This document shows, one piece after another, positions 1 to 10,429 of a stretch of DNA of 64,000 bases. This DNA comes from Buddleja alternifolia (lineage: Eukaryota > Streptophyta > Magnoliopsida > Lamiales > Scrophulariaceae): NCBI GenBank assembly GCA_019426215.1, contig CM033408.1, positions 21,148,375 through 21,212,374 on the forward strand. The letters are read 5' to 3'. Made by a program: the position numbers and the translations under genes. Each line of letters starts with the position of its first letter. The stretch's first letter is position 1. The notes under the pieces are model-generated. The model was not told the DNA's origin. It worked only from the letters and a program-made list of their open reading frames with translations, and did not search any database.

Positions 1-2716
1 GAAAAAACTTATGCCCAGTGATTTGTAGATTTTTTGTCCCACTCATTGTACATTTTATACGCATATGTCGTGAAAGGCTGTGCCCTCATTGCATGAGCCA
101 TTCGCACTCGATCAGCAAAATATTGGACAATACGATAAAATGTGTACTCAACAATTGATGTGGATGGAAGATGTCGAGTACCTTTAGCTTTCTCCCATAT
201 TCGTCATCATAATGCCTTCGTGCATCCCTCCATCATATGCCAGTGTCCACTTTTCTTGTGGGATAGCTTTCAGATAATTCAACGCAACTGGATTCTTATT
301 ACCAATAAGTTCCATTGCTTGGTCCAAATTTCGTTGGTTATGTGCCATACCTGTCGCATAACAGAGTTCTTTCATGGCTTTACTTTTGAATTGAGCATTA
401 AAGTTTGAAGTCACATGTCGGAGGCAATATCAATGAGCTCCCAGTGGAGGGGTAAACGCGGGCATATATCGAGTAGCAGTTAATAAGCCCTTATGACGAT
501 CTGAAATAAGGCAAACACCTTCATCAGGCATCAAAAAATGTTTGCAGATCAATTGCAGAAACCATAACCAAGACTCGTTGGACTCATTATCAACAATAGC
601 GAATGCTAGAGGCAAAATGTTCTGATTTCCATCCAGAGTTGATGCGCATAACAACTTAGCCTTGTGGCGTGCGTATACATGAGTCCCGTCAACAATGTCG
701 GAATCCATCTATGCATGGCTTGAACGCCCAAAACATAAATTTCAACATTTTTGGATTTTGATTCGGATTTTTGTGCCACCATTCAACAACCGTCCCTGGA
801 TTCCACTTCTTCATAGCTCCCAAAAATTTAGGCAACCTTGTAATGGACTCCTCCCACGTCCCGTATATAATCTCATTTGCACGTAGCAAACTATACCAAG
901 TCTTCCCATATGAAATATCAAATTTCCATTTTTTTCTGCACTGTTAGTACAATTAGACAGACTTTGTATGACGGATCCTTCCTAACTTCAGGCAGGATTT
1001 CATTTGCAATCGTGTTTATGTCCAAGTTAAAGTAGTTCTTGGAACAATCTTCAACAAAAAATGTGTGTGCCCCTTCATACCTTGTAATTTTCCAAAAGTT
1101 AGTGTTCTTCAGCAAAGCTCCCCGCAATTTAAAAGGGCATCCATTTTTGCATTCTACAGCATACACCCTCGGATTACTAATGATGACCTTAAACTCATGT
1201 CGTGTGTACTGCACGTGGTAGTTTTTCACCGTTGCTTGCAAGCTGAGTTTGTTGTCAAACACTTGGCCCTTACAAAGATTACCTTTCGCATCATCATAAA
1301 TTATTCTCCTTCTCAAACCTGAACTTTTTCGATAGAGTAAATCGCCTTCTACTTCTGGGTATGTGGTGGAATAGAATGGGAGCACTTCATGAAGGCTTTC
1401 TCAGCTCTTGTGGGAGGGACATCTTCATTCATCGGTACATTACTATCATGATCATCTTCATCCTCATCCATTGTTGCATTGTTGCGCCGTTGTTCCAACT
1501 CGACGTCTGTATGATGATGGATCGAACAGTCAGAATCACGACTGTCATCATCTCTTCCATTATCATCATTCCCAACGTCTGCAAAATCACTAAACCCAAA
1601 ATTGGGTTGCTCAAAGTCATGACGGCTTGGCCTAGACGGACCTGCAATTAAAGATAAATATGACGATAGTATGTAAACATAAGAATAACAAGTCATGAAT
1701 CAAAGGAATACAACAATTATGAAACTTATTAGAAGATTCATAATTACCTGCTTCCACATCAGGAACTACAAAATTCCTCAAATGACGATTCTCCAAAGGG
1801 AAATTTTGCCTAGACGGACCTACAATTAAAAAGAAATATTGTGACACTATGTAAAAATAAGAATAACAAGTCACGAATAAAAGGAATACAACAATTGAAG
1901 AAACTTATTCGAAGATTCATAATTACCTGCTTCCACATCAGAAATTACAAAATCTAAAGGGGAATTTTGTACATTTTGAAAACGACCAAACGAATGACCC
2001 GATGTAGAAGCACCTAAAAATGCAAATCACAAAAAGGTTAACTCATTTTACAATTCTGCAAAGAAAAGTACACAAAGATGAAATTCAAAAATAAACTACA
2101 TAATGTAAATAAAAGAATAAACTACCTTAATGCAAATCTTGAATTGTAGAACTCCCCAAACCACTTGAAAAAAAATCATGATACTCACGATTTCCCAACA
2201 TATGTGATTGCGACTGTGTATTTAAATCTGGTACTGTGGGCTGTGTAAAATACGACATGAATGGGGATTGTGACTGTATATTCAAATCGAGCACTGAGGA
2301 CTGTGTAAAGTACGGCATGAACTAGGGTGGCGTTAACGATGTCACTTGGGTTAACAACGAGCTATTTTGACTCTGATGTTGGATTGGTTCTTTCTCAATA
2401 TAAAGCTCGATGAATTTATCAACATTGTTAGGATCCAAGAAAAGCGCTAAAGTTTCATCATCTTTGATCTCCATTGTGCTCTCCCTCGTCACGTTTCTCT
2501 TTTCAAATTCAAACTTTATAATTACTTTTAATGAAAAATGATTCTGATCAGTTCTTGTTCTCGCGTATAACTTCTCCAACAATTCAGCGTATGTGATCGT
2601 ACGAGATATTCTCATATTAGTGCTTGGACGAGTGCTATATCTCACTAAATTTTAGTCTTCAATAATTTGACCATCAGTGTGTATACCAAAACGTCAACTG
2701 TGTTCGCCCTCGACAT
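1..2716 (-). pseudogene. Mutator-like (MULE) transposase, decayed, truncated by window start
   Basis: Minus-strand multi-exon transposase. The start codon is at 2716 (begins MSRANTVDV). A PB1-like N-terminal region follows (2322-2645), then a low-complexity Asp-rich linker (1349-1650), a MuDR-type DNA-binding region (918-1385, with an ECKNGCPF cysteine motif) and the MULE catalytic region (430-889), which has a DGTH motif, the stretch LPLAFAIVDNES and the motif SDRHKGL. A further catalytic part follows at 184-414 (YDGG). The gene is broken. There is a shift and stop in the first 40 codons, a small deletion between FRHC and DGTH near 695, an in-frame TGA where an Arg CGA is expected near 435, and another shift near 184. 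The C-terminal SWIM zinc finger would lie before base 1. MULE transposases cut and paste DNA with 9-bp target duplications. This copy cannot make active enzyme. Confidence 0.85.
1633..1990 (-). repeat. 179-bp exon-plus-intron duplication inside the MULE gene
   Basis: Two copies with a 179-bp offset. Each has a short exon ending in the residues VPDVEA or ISDVEA, followed by a splice donor (GTAATTAT) and a similar intron. The neighbouring exons both begin with the codons for GPSR after an AG acceptor. The copies differ at scattered bases. Confidence 0.6.
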
Positions 2717-3191
2717 TTTCTATATAATATCAAAATTCAAACCACAAATAAGCACTAAATTTAAAATTATAGTCAAAAAATAAAATAATACCTACAAATT
2801 ATACATAAAATTTGAAATTATATACCTACAAAATTAGAATTTATATATACAAACTATACTTCTATATTACAAATTAAACCTAAAAATTATAACTACTAAT
2901 TCGAAATTATACATACTATGTAAACCTAAACATTTGAAACTTCAATTGCAACTTATATGAAAATTTAAACCCTAACAATAAATTCAAAATTATATCTCTG
3001 AAATTATACTTAAATTTCTACACAATTACAAACTAACACTTATATCAAATTTTAAACCATAAAAAAAACACTAAAAATCTACATTATACCTTACGATCAA
3101 AATTTAACCTAAAAGTCTAAATAAAACCTATTAATTCAATAATAATACCAACATATTCGAGAATTATACCAAATAATCCAAAAATTATAAC
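2717..3191. other. AT-rich noncoding 5' region of the MULE
   Basis: About 475 bases of very AT-rich sequence with no open frame. It lies upstream of the MULE start codon and is interrupted by the copia insertion at 3197. It resumes at 7945 and leads to the palindromic repeats near 8300. I see no other gene or motif here. Confidence 0.6.
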
Positions 3192-3196
3192 TAACT

Positions 3197-3346
3197 GTTA
3201 AATATTAGTTTCCGTCTTTTGCATATCTCTTTGTATTTACATTAGGTTTCTTTCCTTGTATGTAGATTAGGGTTTCATATTCATTGTAACTCTATATATA
3301 CATTCCATCATGAATAATAGTATTCACGGGGTTTAGAACTCTAACA
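3197..3346 (+). repeat. copia 5' LTR
   Basis: 150-bp LTR with TG...CA ends. It carries a TATATATA promoter-like stretch near 3293-3301. It matches the right LTR except for about six substitutions and a 5-bp gap. Confidence 0.93.
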
Positions 3347-3358
3347 TGGTATCAGCTT
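3347..3358 (+). other. copia primer binding site
   Basis: TGGTATCAGCTT begins at the first base after the left LTR. The first nine bases match the complement of the 3' end of initiator tRNA-Met, the usual copia primer. Confidence 0.85.
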
Positions 3359-3462
3359 AACACGAGAGAAAATTCATCTCTCTCTCGACCCGTTGCCAAG
3401 CCGCTGACCCCGGATGCACCGTTTTCCCCATCCAGAATTTCCCTCCTCGTTGCCATCTTCCA

Positions 3463-4365
3463 TTGGAATTTCATCACGATAAGTTTGAGATTCTTCTTTT
3501 TTACTTATCTTCTACGTCTTTTGTCATGACCATTATCACTATGGGTGAACCCACTACTTCCTCCTCTTCTCATCCGGCCTTTGCCATCACCAATGTTTTT
3601 CACCTTTTTAATTTTAAACTTTTTGAGGAAGATCCTCGTATCAAGTTGTGGAAAACAAATTTTTCCGATATTTGTCGTAGTTATAGAGTTCTAGGCCATA
3701 TTAATGGCAAAACCGTTCCCAAAGATGATAATGATGAGTATTGGTTTTCGTTAGATTCAAAAATCAAAACTTGGATGTACAATTCTGTTGATGTCAGTCT
3801 TCTTGACAGTGTCAGTGGCGATGGTTTTACCGCCAAACAATTATGGGATAACCTCGAATCTTTTTTTAATAATAATAAGCCCTCCCGTTCCCTTCATCTT
3901 CAAGAAAAATTTCGTAATTGTAAAAAGGGAACTTTGTCGATTTCTGATTTCTACCGCGATATGAAAAGGCTTGCAGATAATCTCAAGGATGTTGATTCTC
4001 CCATTAAGGATCAGGAATTAGTTTTACAAATCTTAAATACTCTACCTGATTCCTACAATAGTATTATCGATGTCGTCACCAATCCACATCCGTTTCCTAA
4101 ATTTGATCAAGCTCGTAATATGCTTTTACTCCATGAAACTCGAGAAAGCCACAAAACCGCCCCTTCGCCCGATTCCTCTATTCTTCTTTTCTCTCAAAAC
4201 CAACCAACCTCTCGTAGTGATAATGGTCATGGACGAGGACGTGGTCGTGGTAAAAAATTTGGTCGTGGATTTGGTCGTGGTTATTACCAAAATTATGGCA
4301 GTCACAATAACCACCAATTCGCCAAACAGCCTGCATCAATTACTTCTGGGCGGCCCTCCACTTAG
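3463..4365 (+). pseudogene. copia gag, ended early by a TAG codon
   Basis: Gag-like protein. The likely true start is the ATG at 3541 (MGEPTTSSSSHPAFAITNV), not 3463. It contains the retrotransposon gag fold of the UBN2 type (WKTNFSDICRSY, KQLWDNLESFF, LQILNTLPDSYNSIIDVV). An Arg/Gly-rich basic tail (GRGRGRGKKFGRGFGRG) stands where a CCHC zinc knuckle is often found; no CCHC is visible. The frame hits TAG at 4363-4365 and again at 4399-4401. In both places the flanking glutamine-rich sequence suggests an original CAG. The same frame then continues into the protease region. Confidence 0.85.
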
Positions 4366-4923
4366 CAACAACCCAATTTTAGTTATGAGCCACCTCAGTA
4401 GCCCACATGGCCTTCTCCCATGCACAGGGCCCCATGGCACAATTCCCAGTCAGGCCCCACGTGGGCTCCTCAACAGCACGGCCCACCTCAAAATTTCTTC
4501 GCTGGGCCGCCTCCTTACTCCACTGGACCTTTTCCGCCTCAGCAGCCCAGCTCGGCTCCCTCTCCTGGATTCAACTATTTGGCCCAACACTTCACAACTC
4601 CAGTAGCATTTTCCACTTCTCATCCGGCCAGCCCAGCGCCTTTTCCTTATTGGGTCCAACCACAGCAACCACCCACTGGACAGCAACAACAAACAGACCT
4701 TGCCCAATTATTTTCTACTATAACTGTTCACCCCCACGATGAAAATTGGTATATGAACTCAGGGACTGGTGCACATATGACCTCTCACCCAGGTACACTT
4801 TCTTCTTTTATGCATTGTGATAATTCTAAATCAATATTAGTTGGCAATGGTGTTGTTTTACCAATTTCTTACATTGGCTCTACTTTTTTCCGACAACCCA
4901 CTTCTCTTTGTCTAATGTTTTAG
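4366..4923 (+). pseudogene. copia linker and protease segment, catalytic Asp lost
   Basis: This is the same frame as gag, downstream of the two TAG codons. A Pro/Gln-rich linker leads to the protease motif, which reads WYMNSGTGAHMTS where copia proteases have a D-S-G or D-T-G core. The catalytic Asp is Asn (AAC). The frame ends at 4921-4923 because of a one-base shift in a run of six T at 4884-4889. Pol coding resumes in the -1 frame from 4890. Confidence 0.8.
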
Positions 4924-7790
4924 TGTCTCCCCATATTATTAAAAATCTTGTTTCGGTCCGTTCCTTTACTCGTGACAATAATGTTTCCGTTGAGTTTGAT
5001 CCACATGGCTTTTCTGTGAAGGACCTTCAGATGGGCACCCTCCTCTTCCACAGTGACAGTCATGGCGATCTTTATCCTGTTCTCCGTTCTACTTTCCACA
5101 CCCCTCTCTCTGCTGCAGCTCTCACCGCCAACTCATCCACACTCTGGCACCGTCGTCTTAGGCATCCTGGCACTTCTGTCTTTAAGTTTTTAGCTTCTAG
5201 AAATTTAATTTCTTGTCCAAATTCATTATTACCGCTATGTAATGCTTGTCAGTTAGGCAAACATAAACGTCTTCCATTTTTTAGTTCCCATTCTACTACT
5301 TCTCGTGCTTTTGAAATTATACATTCGGATTTATGGACCTCGCTAGTCACTAGTGCTAATGGATTTCGCTATTATGTTATTTTTTTAGATAATTTTTCGC
5401 ATTTTTTATGGGTTTTTTCTCTTCGTCTTAAATCTGAAGTTTTTAATGTTTTTCTTAATTTTCGTGCTTATGTCAAAAATCAATTTAATCATGAAATTCA
5501 ATCTTTTCAATGTGATCATGGTCGCGATTTCGACAATAAGAATTTTCATACTCTCCTTAGTGGTCTAGGTATTACTTTTCGGTTCTCTTGCCCTCATACC
5601 TCTCAACAAAACGGGAAAGCCGAACGCACTCTTCAATCTATTAACAACATAGTGCGTACTCTTCTCTTTCAAGCATCTTTCCCACCTCTTTTTTGGGTAG
5701 AAGCACTCCACATGGCAGCTCATCTCCTCAATCTCCTTCCCACCACTACTCTTAATTATCGCACCACGTTTGAGATTTTATATCACACCCCGCTTGATTA
5801 CTCTCATCTCTGTGTTTTTTATTGTTTATGTTATCCCAACCTAGCCTCTGTTACACCTCACAAACTCGCTCCTCATTCTACTCCTTGTGTTTTCCTTGGT
5901 TTCCCGCCATATCATCGAGGCTTTCGTTGTCTAGATCTTTCCACTAATAGGATCATAATTTCTCGCCACGTAATTTTTGACGAATCTTCTTTTCCTTATG
6001 CCTCAGTTTCTTCTCCCCCACCTCTTTCTGATTACGACTTCCTTCACCCGGATGATGACGTCGAGCCTCAGCTCCCACTCTCTTTTCTGGCCACGCTTCC
6101 TCCCGCCGCACCACCTCCAGCCCCTCCCGTGCCTCCTTCCCTTCTCCCGCCTTCTAATTCCGCCCATCCGATGGTGAATCGATCAAAATCTGGCATATCT
6201 CGTCCCCGCCAGATGCTCAATCTTTCAGTTCCTCCATCTCTCTCTTCTCTTCCTTGTACTTCGGCTCAAGCCCTCTCCGATCCCAACTGGACAGCCGCAA
6301 TGCAAGCTAAACTTTTTGTTCTCAAATCTAATTCCACCTGGGAGCTTGTTCCTTGTCCCCCTCTCGCTAATGTCGTCGGTTCTAAGTGGATTTTTTGTCA
6401 TAAATTTTGCTCTGATAGATCCCTCGAACGCTACAAGGCTCATCTCGTTGCTCAAGGTTATACACATCAGCCTGGTTTAGACTACGATGAAACTTTCAGT
6501 CCTGTCGTTAAGCCCACCACCATTCGTACTATCTTAAGTCTCGTACTCTCTCGTTCTTGGCCTATTCATCAATTGGATGTAAAGAATCCCTTCTTGCATG
6601 GCCATCTCAATGAAGTTGTCTTTATGAAGCAACCCCCCGGTTTTATCGATCCCACCTTTCCTACTCATGTTTTTCGTCTCAAAAAGGCTCTCTACGGTCT
6701 TAAACAAGCACCTCGTGCTTGGTACCATCGTTTCGCATCTTTTATTACCTCCTTAGGATTTCTTAGTAGCAAAGCCGACACCTCTCTTTTTGTTTTTCGT
6801 CGTGGTACCTTTACTGCCTATCTTCTTCTTTATGTGGACGACATTGTTCTTACTGCCTCGTCTTCCTCTCTTCTTTCTCATATCACTCGGCTTCTCTCCT
6901 CGGAATTTCCTATGACCGATCTCGGTTCTTTACATTATTTTTTAGGCATTCATGTCTCTCATTCTCCCTCTGGTCTTACTCTTTCTCAATCTAAGTTTGA
7001 TATGGATATTTTAGACCGTGCTCACATGACTTCCTGTAACCCGTCCAAAACTCCGGTTGACACTAATGCAAAATTCTCTTTGTCAGGTCCTCCTGTTTCT
7101 GATCCTACTCATTATCGCAGTCTCGCTGGGGCTCTGCAGTATCTCACCATCACTCGTCCTAATGTCGCTTATGTTGTTCACCAAATCTGTTTGTTCATGC
7201 ACGATCCTCGTGAACCACACATGCATGCTTTGAAACGTATTCTCCGCTATGTTCGGGGTACTCTTTCTCATGGTCTCCACTTTCGCCCTTCTTCTTCTCA
7301 ACTTGTCGCCTACTCCAATGCTAATTGGGCAGGGTGCCTGGATACTCGTCGTTCTACCTCAGGTTATTGTGTTTTCTTAGGTGATAATCTTATTTCTTGG
7401 TCTTCAAAACGTCAACAAGTTGTTTCTAAATCCAGTGCCAAAGCCGAATACCGAAGTGTTGCTAATGCCGTCGCTGAGTCTTCTTGGCTTCGCAATTTAC
7501 TTCTGAGATTACATTGTCCTCTTACTTCTTCCACTATAGTTTATTGTGATAACATTAGCTCCATTTACCTTTCTTCTAACCCTATACAGCACCAACGTAC
7601 CAAACATATTGAAATAGATATTCATTTTGGAAGAGAAGAGGTTGCACTTGGTGAAGTTCGTGTGTTGCATGTGCCCTCCGCTCATCAGTTTGCAGACATC
7701 TTCACCAAGGGATTATCATCTTTATTTCTCGACTTCCGATCCAGTCTCAATGTTCGGGAACCTCCCGTTTCGACTGCGGGGGAGTGTTAA
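4890..7790 (+). pseudogene. copia integrase, reverse transcriptase, RNase H
   Basis: Long frame carrying, in order, the GAG-pre-integrase HHCC zinc region (LWHRRLRHPG ... CNACQLGKH), the integrase core (IHSDLW, QCDHGRDF, NGKAERT for the D, D, E residues), the RT (FLHGHLNEVVFMKQPPGF, LYGLKQAPRAWY, YVDDIVL) and RNase H. RNase H reads AYSNANWAGC where the family has S-D-A-D-W, and SSAKAEYR where it has SSAEAEYR. Key acidic residues are therefore lost by changes consistent with G to A. The stop TAA lies inside the right LTR. The element is not self-sufficient. Confidence 0.9.
7774..7784 (+). other. copia polypurine tract
   Basis: The purine-rich run GCGGGGGAG ends directly at the first base of the right LTR. 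This is the usual plus-strand primer of copia elements. Confidence 0.75.
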
Positions 7791-7939
7791 ATATTAGTTT
7801 CCATCTTTTGTATATCTCTTTACTTGTATTTACATTAGGTTTCTTTCCTTGTATGTAGATTAGGGTTTCATATTCATTGTAACTCTATATATACATTCCA
7901 TCATCAATAATATAATTCACGGAGTTTAGAACTCTAACA
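7785..7939 (+). repeat. copia 3' LTR
   Basis: 155-bp LTR with TG...CA ends, followed by the CTAAC target duplication. It carries a 5-bp insertion relative to the left LTR. Confidence 0.93.
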
Positions 7940-8280
7940 CTAACTAATTGAATTTATACCTAAAAATTCAAGTTTTGAACCCACATTACAATAAAATAAA
8001 AAATAATATATTAACTCAAAATTTAAGTAAGTTCAAAAGTATAATACATATAATTACCTTAATTTTGTAGTTGATTTACAAATTTTGAAGAAAAATTCGT
8101 GTTTGTCGACAATGGTGGTGAAAATTCAAGTGAAAACTTTGACATGCAGAAGGAGAAGAGAAAAGAAGAAGAGAAAGAAAAAGAAAAGAGAAGAGAAAGG
8201 AGAAAAAAAGATGTGTGAATAGTGAGACGACATAGCACTGTTCATCTGACACCGTAATTTAAAAAAAAAAAACAAAAATA

Positions 8281-8478
8281 GGTGTTACGACATGGAACAT
8301 GTCGTAACACCATAATTTATTTAAAAAAAAACCTAAAATAGGTGTTACGACATAGTTCATGTCGTAACACCATAATTTATTTAAACTAAAATAGGTGTTA
8401 CGACATAGTCCATGTCGTAACACCATATTTTTTAAAAAAAAAAAAAATCCGTTACGACATGGGGTATGTCGTAATACC
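8281..8478. repeat. Palindromic repeat cluster at the MULE 5' end
   Basis: Four hairpin-forming units lie at 8281-8311, 8341-8371, 8394-8424 and 8451-8478, each of the form GGTGTTACGACAT plus 3-5 bases plus ATGTCGTAACACC. They are separated by T- or A-rich spacers that also resemble each other. A half unit (ACGACATAG) lies near 8231. They sit at the far 5' side of the MULE, where such elements carry subterminal repeats. Assigning them to the MULE is inference. Confidence 0.8.
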
Positions 8479-8499
8479 CATCTGAATACCCCCATTTTT

Positions 8500-9082
8500 G
8501 GTGGTATTTTCTAATTTTTTATATATTTATATATTATTTATTTAATACTAATTATCTAATTGCAAAATATGGGTTTCGCCACCAAACATTATAAGAACCT
8601 TATTGCCATAAATCCACAAGATTAATATTTTATGTGTAAATTTTAGATCTTGATCGTTATCATGACACATCATAATCCCTCACTTCCAAGAGTTGTTCAA
8701 GAGATAATGCTCGGGAGTCAAGTTCATTTATACAGGAAATCGTTAATAGTAGGCCAATTTTGTCTAAATTAAGACTTTAATGTTTTAAAGTGAGCGTATA
8801 GAACTCCAATTTTGTGCAAGTTAATATGGATTTCGCCACCAAACATTATAAGAAGCCTATTAAATTTAACATAAATCCACAAGATTAATATTTTGTGTAA
8901 ATTTTGGAACAATTTTGATCATAATCAAGACATTATAATCCCCACTTCAAAGAGTTGTTCAAGAGATGGCGCTAGGGAGTCAAGTTGATATATACGAGAA
9001 CTCGTTGGAAGTACGTCAATTTTGTCTAAGTTAAGACTTTGATGTATTAAGTTGGGAGAGTCTTGAAGTCCTATAGACTTAA
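8500..9082. repeat. Two diverged direct copies of a 257-bp sequence
   Basis: Copy one starts near 8569 (ATGGGTTTCGCCACCAAAC) and copy two near 8826. Both contain AAATCCACAAGATTAATATT, GAGTTGTTCAAGAGAT and GGGAGTCAAGTT at the same spacing. There is no open frame. 8500-8568 is plain AT-rich sequence. Confidence 0.75.
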
Positions 9083-9973
9083 TTTCCACTTCTTCCTGAA
9101 AAATTCCTCACACACACACACACACCAAACTGAAGTTTTGATCCGGAAACTTGGATGGTCGATCACACCACATGAGGATCCATCCACTCTGCACTACCAA
9201 TTAGGCGAATCCCAGTGTCGGGGCTCGTCAAGAGTCAGGCCCGTCAAGCGAGTCCCTCAAGAGCCACCTCCTGCTCAAGCCACCTGGATCGAGCTTCTTG
9301 CTAGAGATGGTGGGCTCGAGCCCCTGTCCGGGCAGAGAGCCCGAGCAAAGTGGCTCGAGCCTCTCGCTTCAGTTGCCATGTCTGTATTATATATATTTTC
9401 TCTTATTTATAAATTGTTTTTTTGGATATACCATCCTTTTTGTTTGGTGAACATATAAACAGTTGAAGGAAGTACAATAAAACTCGAATTACTGTCATGT
9501 TATGTCAAAAATACATTTTTGTAGTTCATTCCTTCTCAAGATCCCCCGACCAAAAATTCAGAATAATTGATAATTAGCCAAACAAATTCAAGTCATTCGT
9601 TATTATGAACTTCAAATTATTGCTTCTCAACTCCTCTTAATCCAAAATCAATCCCAAGATATTACGCCGTATTAAATAAAACAGCCCATACAAAGGAATT
9701 TTATTTTGTATTGTTTTGCACACCAACTTATTAATTTTATTTTTCACATAGAATCCAAATTTTTTATTTTCTTGAAAGACAGAAAGCTTGGCCGACAAAT
9801 TGAATACATAATTTACATACCCAAATGCAAATGCGATAATCAAAATAGCGTCCCTCAGCAACAGGTATAAACCCAACATTAGTAAAAATTGAATTCAATT
9901 TTTTTATAAAAAAAGAGAGGCAGATGAAAATAACAAAATGATTCAGAAATGATGTTATAGATAATAAAGAGGG
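9083..9973. other. Intergenic; GC-rich patch and short CA repeat
   Basis: A (CA)n run lies near 9107-9123. A patch at 9160-9380 is clearly richer in G and C than the surroundings and contains repeated GCTCGAG/GAGCCC words. It is otherwise AT-rich. The open frames here show no codon bias or homology I can recognise. The patch could be the worn end of a retroelement. Confidence 0.4.
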
Positions 9974-10010
9974 GTGTCATGTCATCCAATATCATTGAAG
10001 CGCAACTCCA

Positions 10011-10192
10011 TGGAAATTAACGTGGAGAAGGCTCAAGCAGAGAGGATGAAAACTTTGATTTGCGCACAAATAAAATCTTGGAAATCATTGAAAAAAATTG
10101 ATTTCAAGAAGAACTATGTGCGAGCGGAATATTACATTCACGAAATTAACAAGGTGGTAAAGTTTTTATGTCTGAAATTTGAATTAAAATGA
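10011..10192 (+). CDS. Possible small exon or gene fragment, unrecognised
   Basis: From the ATG at 10011 the frame reads a charged, helix-like peptide (MEINVEKAQAERMKTLICAQ ...) ending near a possible donor, AAG|GTGGTA, at about 10155; unspliced it stops at 10192. Its composition looks more coding than the surrounding AT-rich DNA. No family is recognised and no partner exon was found. Just downstream, on the opposite strand, are promoter-like words (GGCCTTAA, CTATAAAG, TTAGGGTT), so it may be the relic of a divergent gene. Confidence 0.2.
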
Positions 10193-10429
10193 AAAGAAGA
10201 AGAAAGTAATTTGAAAGAGCTGCGGAGTAGTAGTAATATTGAACCCTAATCGGAAGAATTGTGCATCTTTATAGAGGCGGATTAAGGCCCAAGGGTTTCT
10301 TTGTGGTTAACGTCAAATGACGCATTTACCCTTTTAATGTTTTCCTTTATATTTCCAGGCTCCAGCCATGTTTGACTCATTGACTTGGATTATAGAAAAT
10401 TTGCACTTTTAGTCTCTTGGGATAGAGAT

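Larger units (their letters stand above)
3192..7944 (+). mobile_element. Ty1-copia LTR retrotransposon, full-length, defective
   Basis: The element runs from 3197 to 7939 between two short LTRs (150 and 155 bp) that begin TGTTAAAT and end TAACA. It is bracketed by a perfect 5-bp target duplication, CTAAC, at 3192-3196 and 7940-7944. A primer site (TGGTATCAG) follows the left LTR directly and a purine tract (GCGGGGGAG) precedes the right LTR. The LTRs differ by about six substitutions and one 5-bp indel, counted by eye. The protein order gag, protease, integrase, RT, RNase H is typical of copia. It inserted into the 5' part of the older MULE. Confidence 0.95.

Noticed and set aside
4070..4606. 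178-codon frame overlapping copia gag
   Set aside because: Shadow frame of gag and its linker; the gag motifs are in the other frame.
8281..8478. CRISPR-like look of regularly spaced palindromes
   Set aside because: The spacers resemble each other and are A/T runs, the setting is a plant nuclear genome, and the position fits MULE subterminal repeats.
8259..8495. Minus-strand 78-codon frame with repeated CYDM/VVTPI words
   Set aside because: It is only the translation of the palindromic repeat cluster. No start context or conservation is expected.
9063..9458. 131-codon plus-strand frame over the GC-rich patch
   Set aside because: It begins in a CA microsatellite region, ends in AT-rich DNA and shows no domain or codon pattern.
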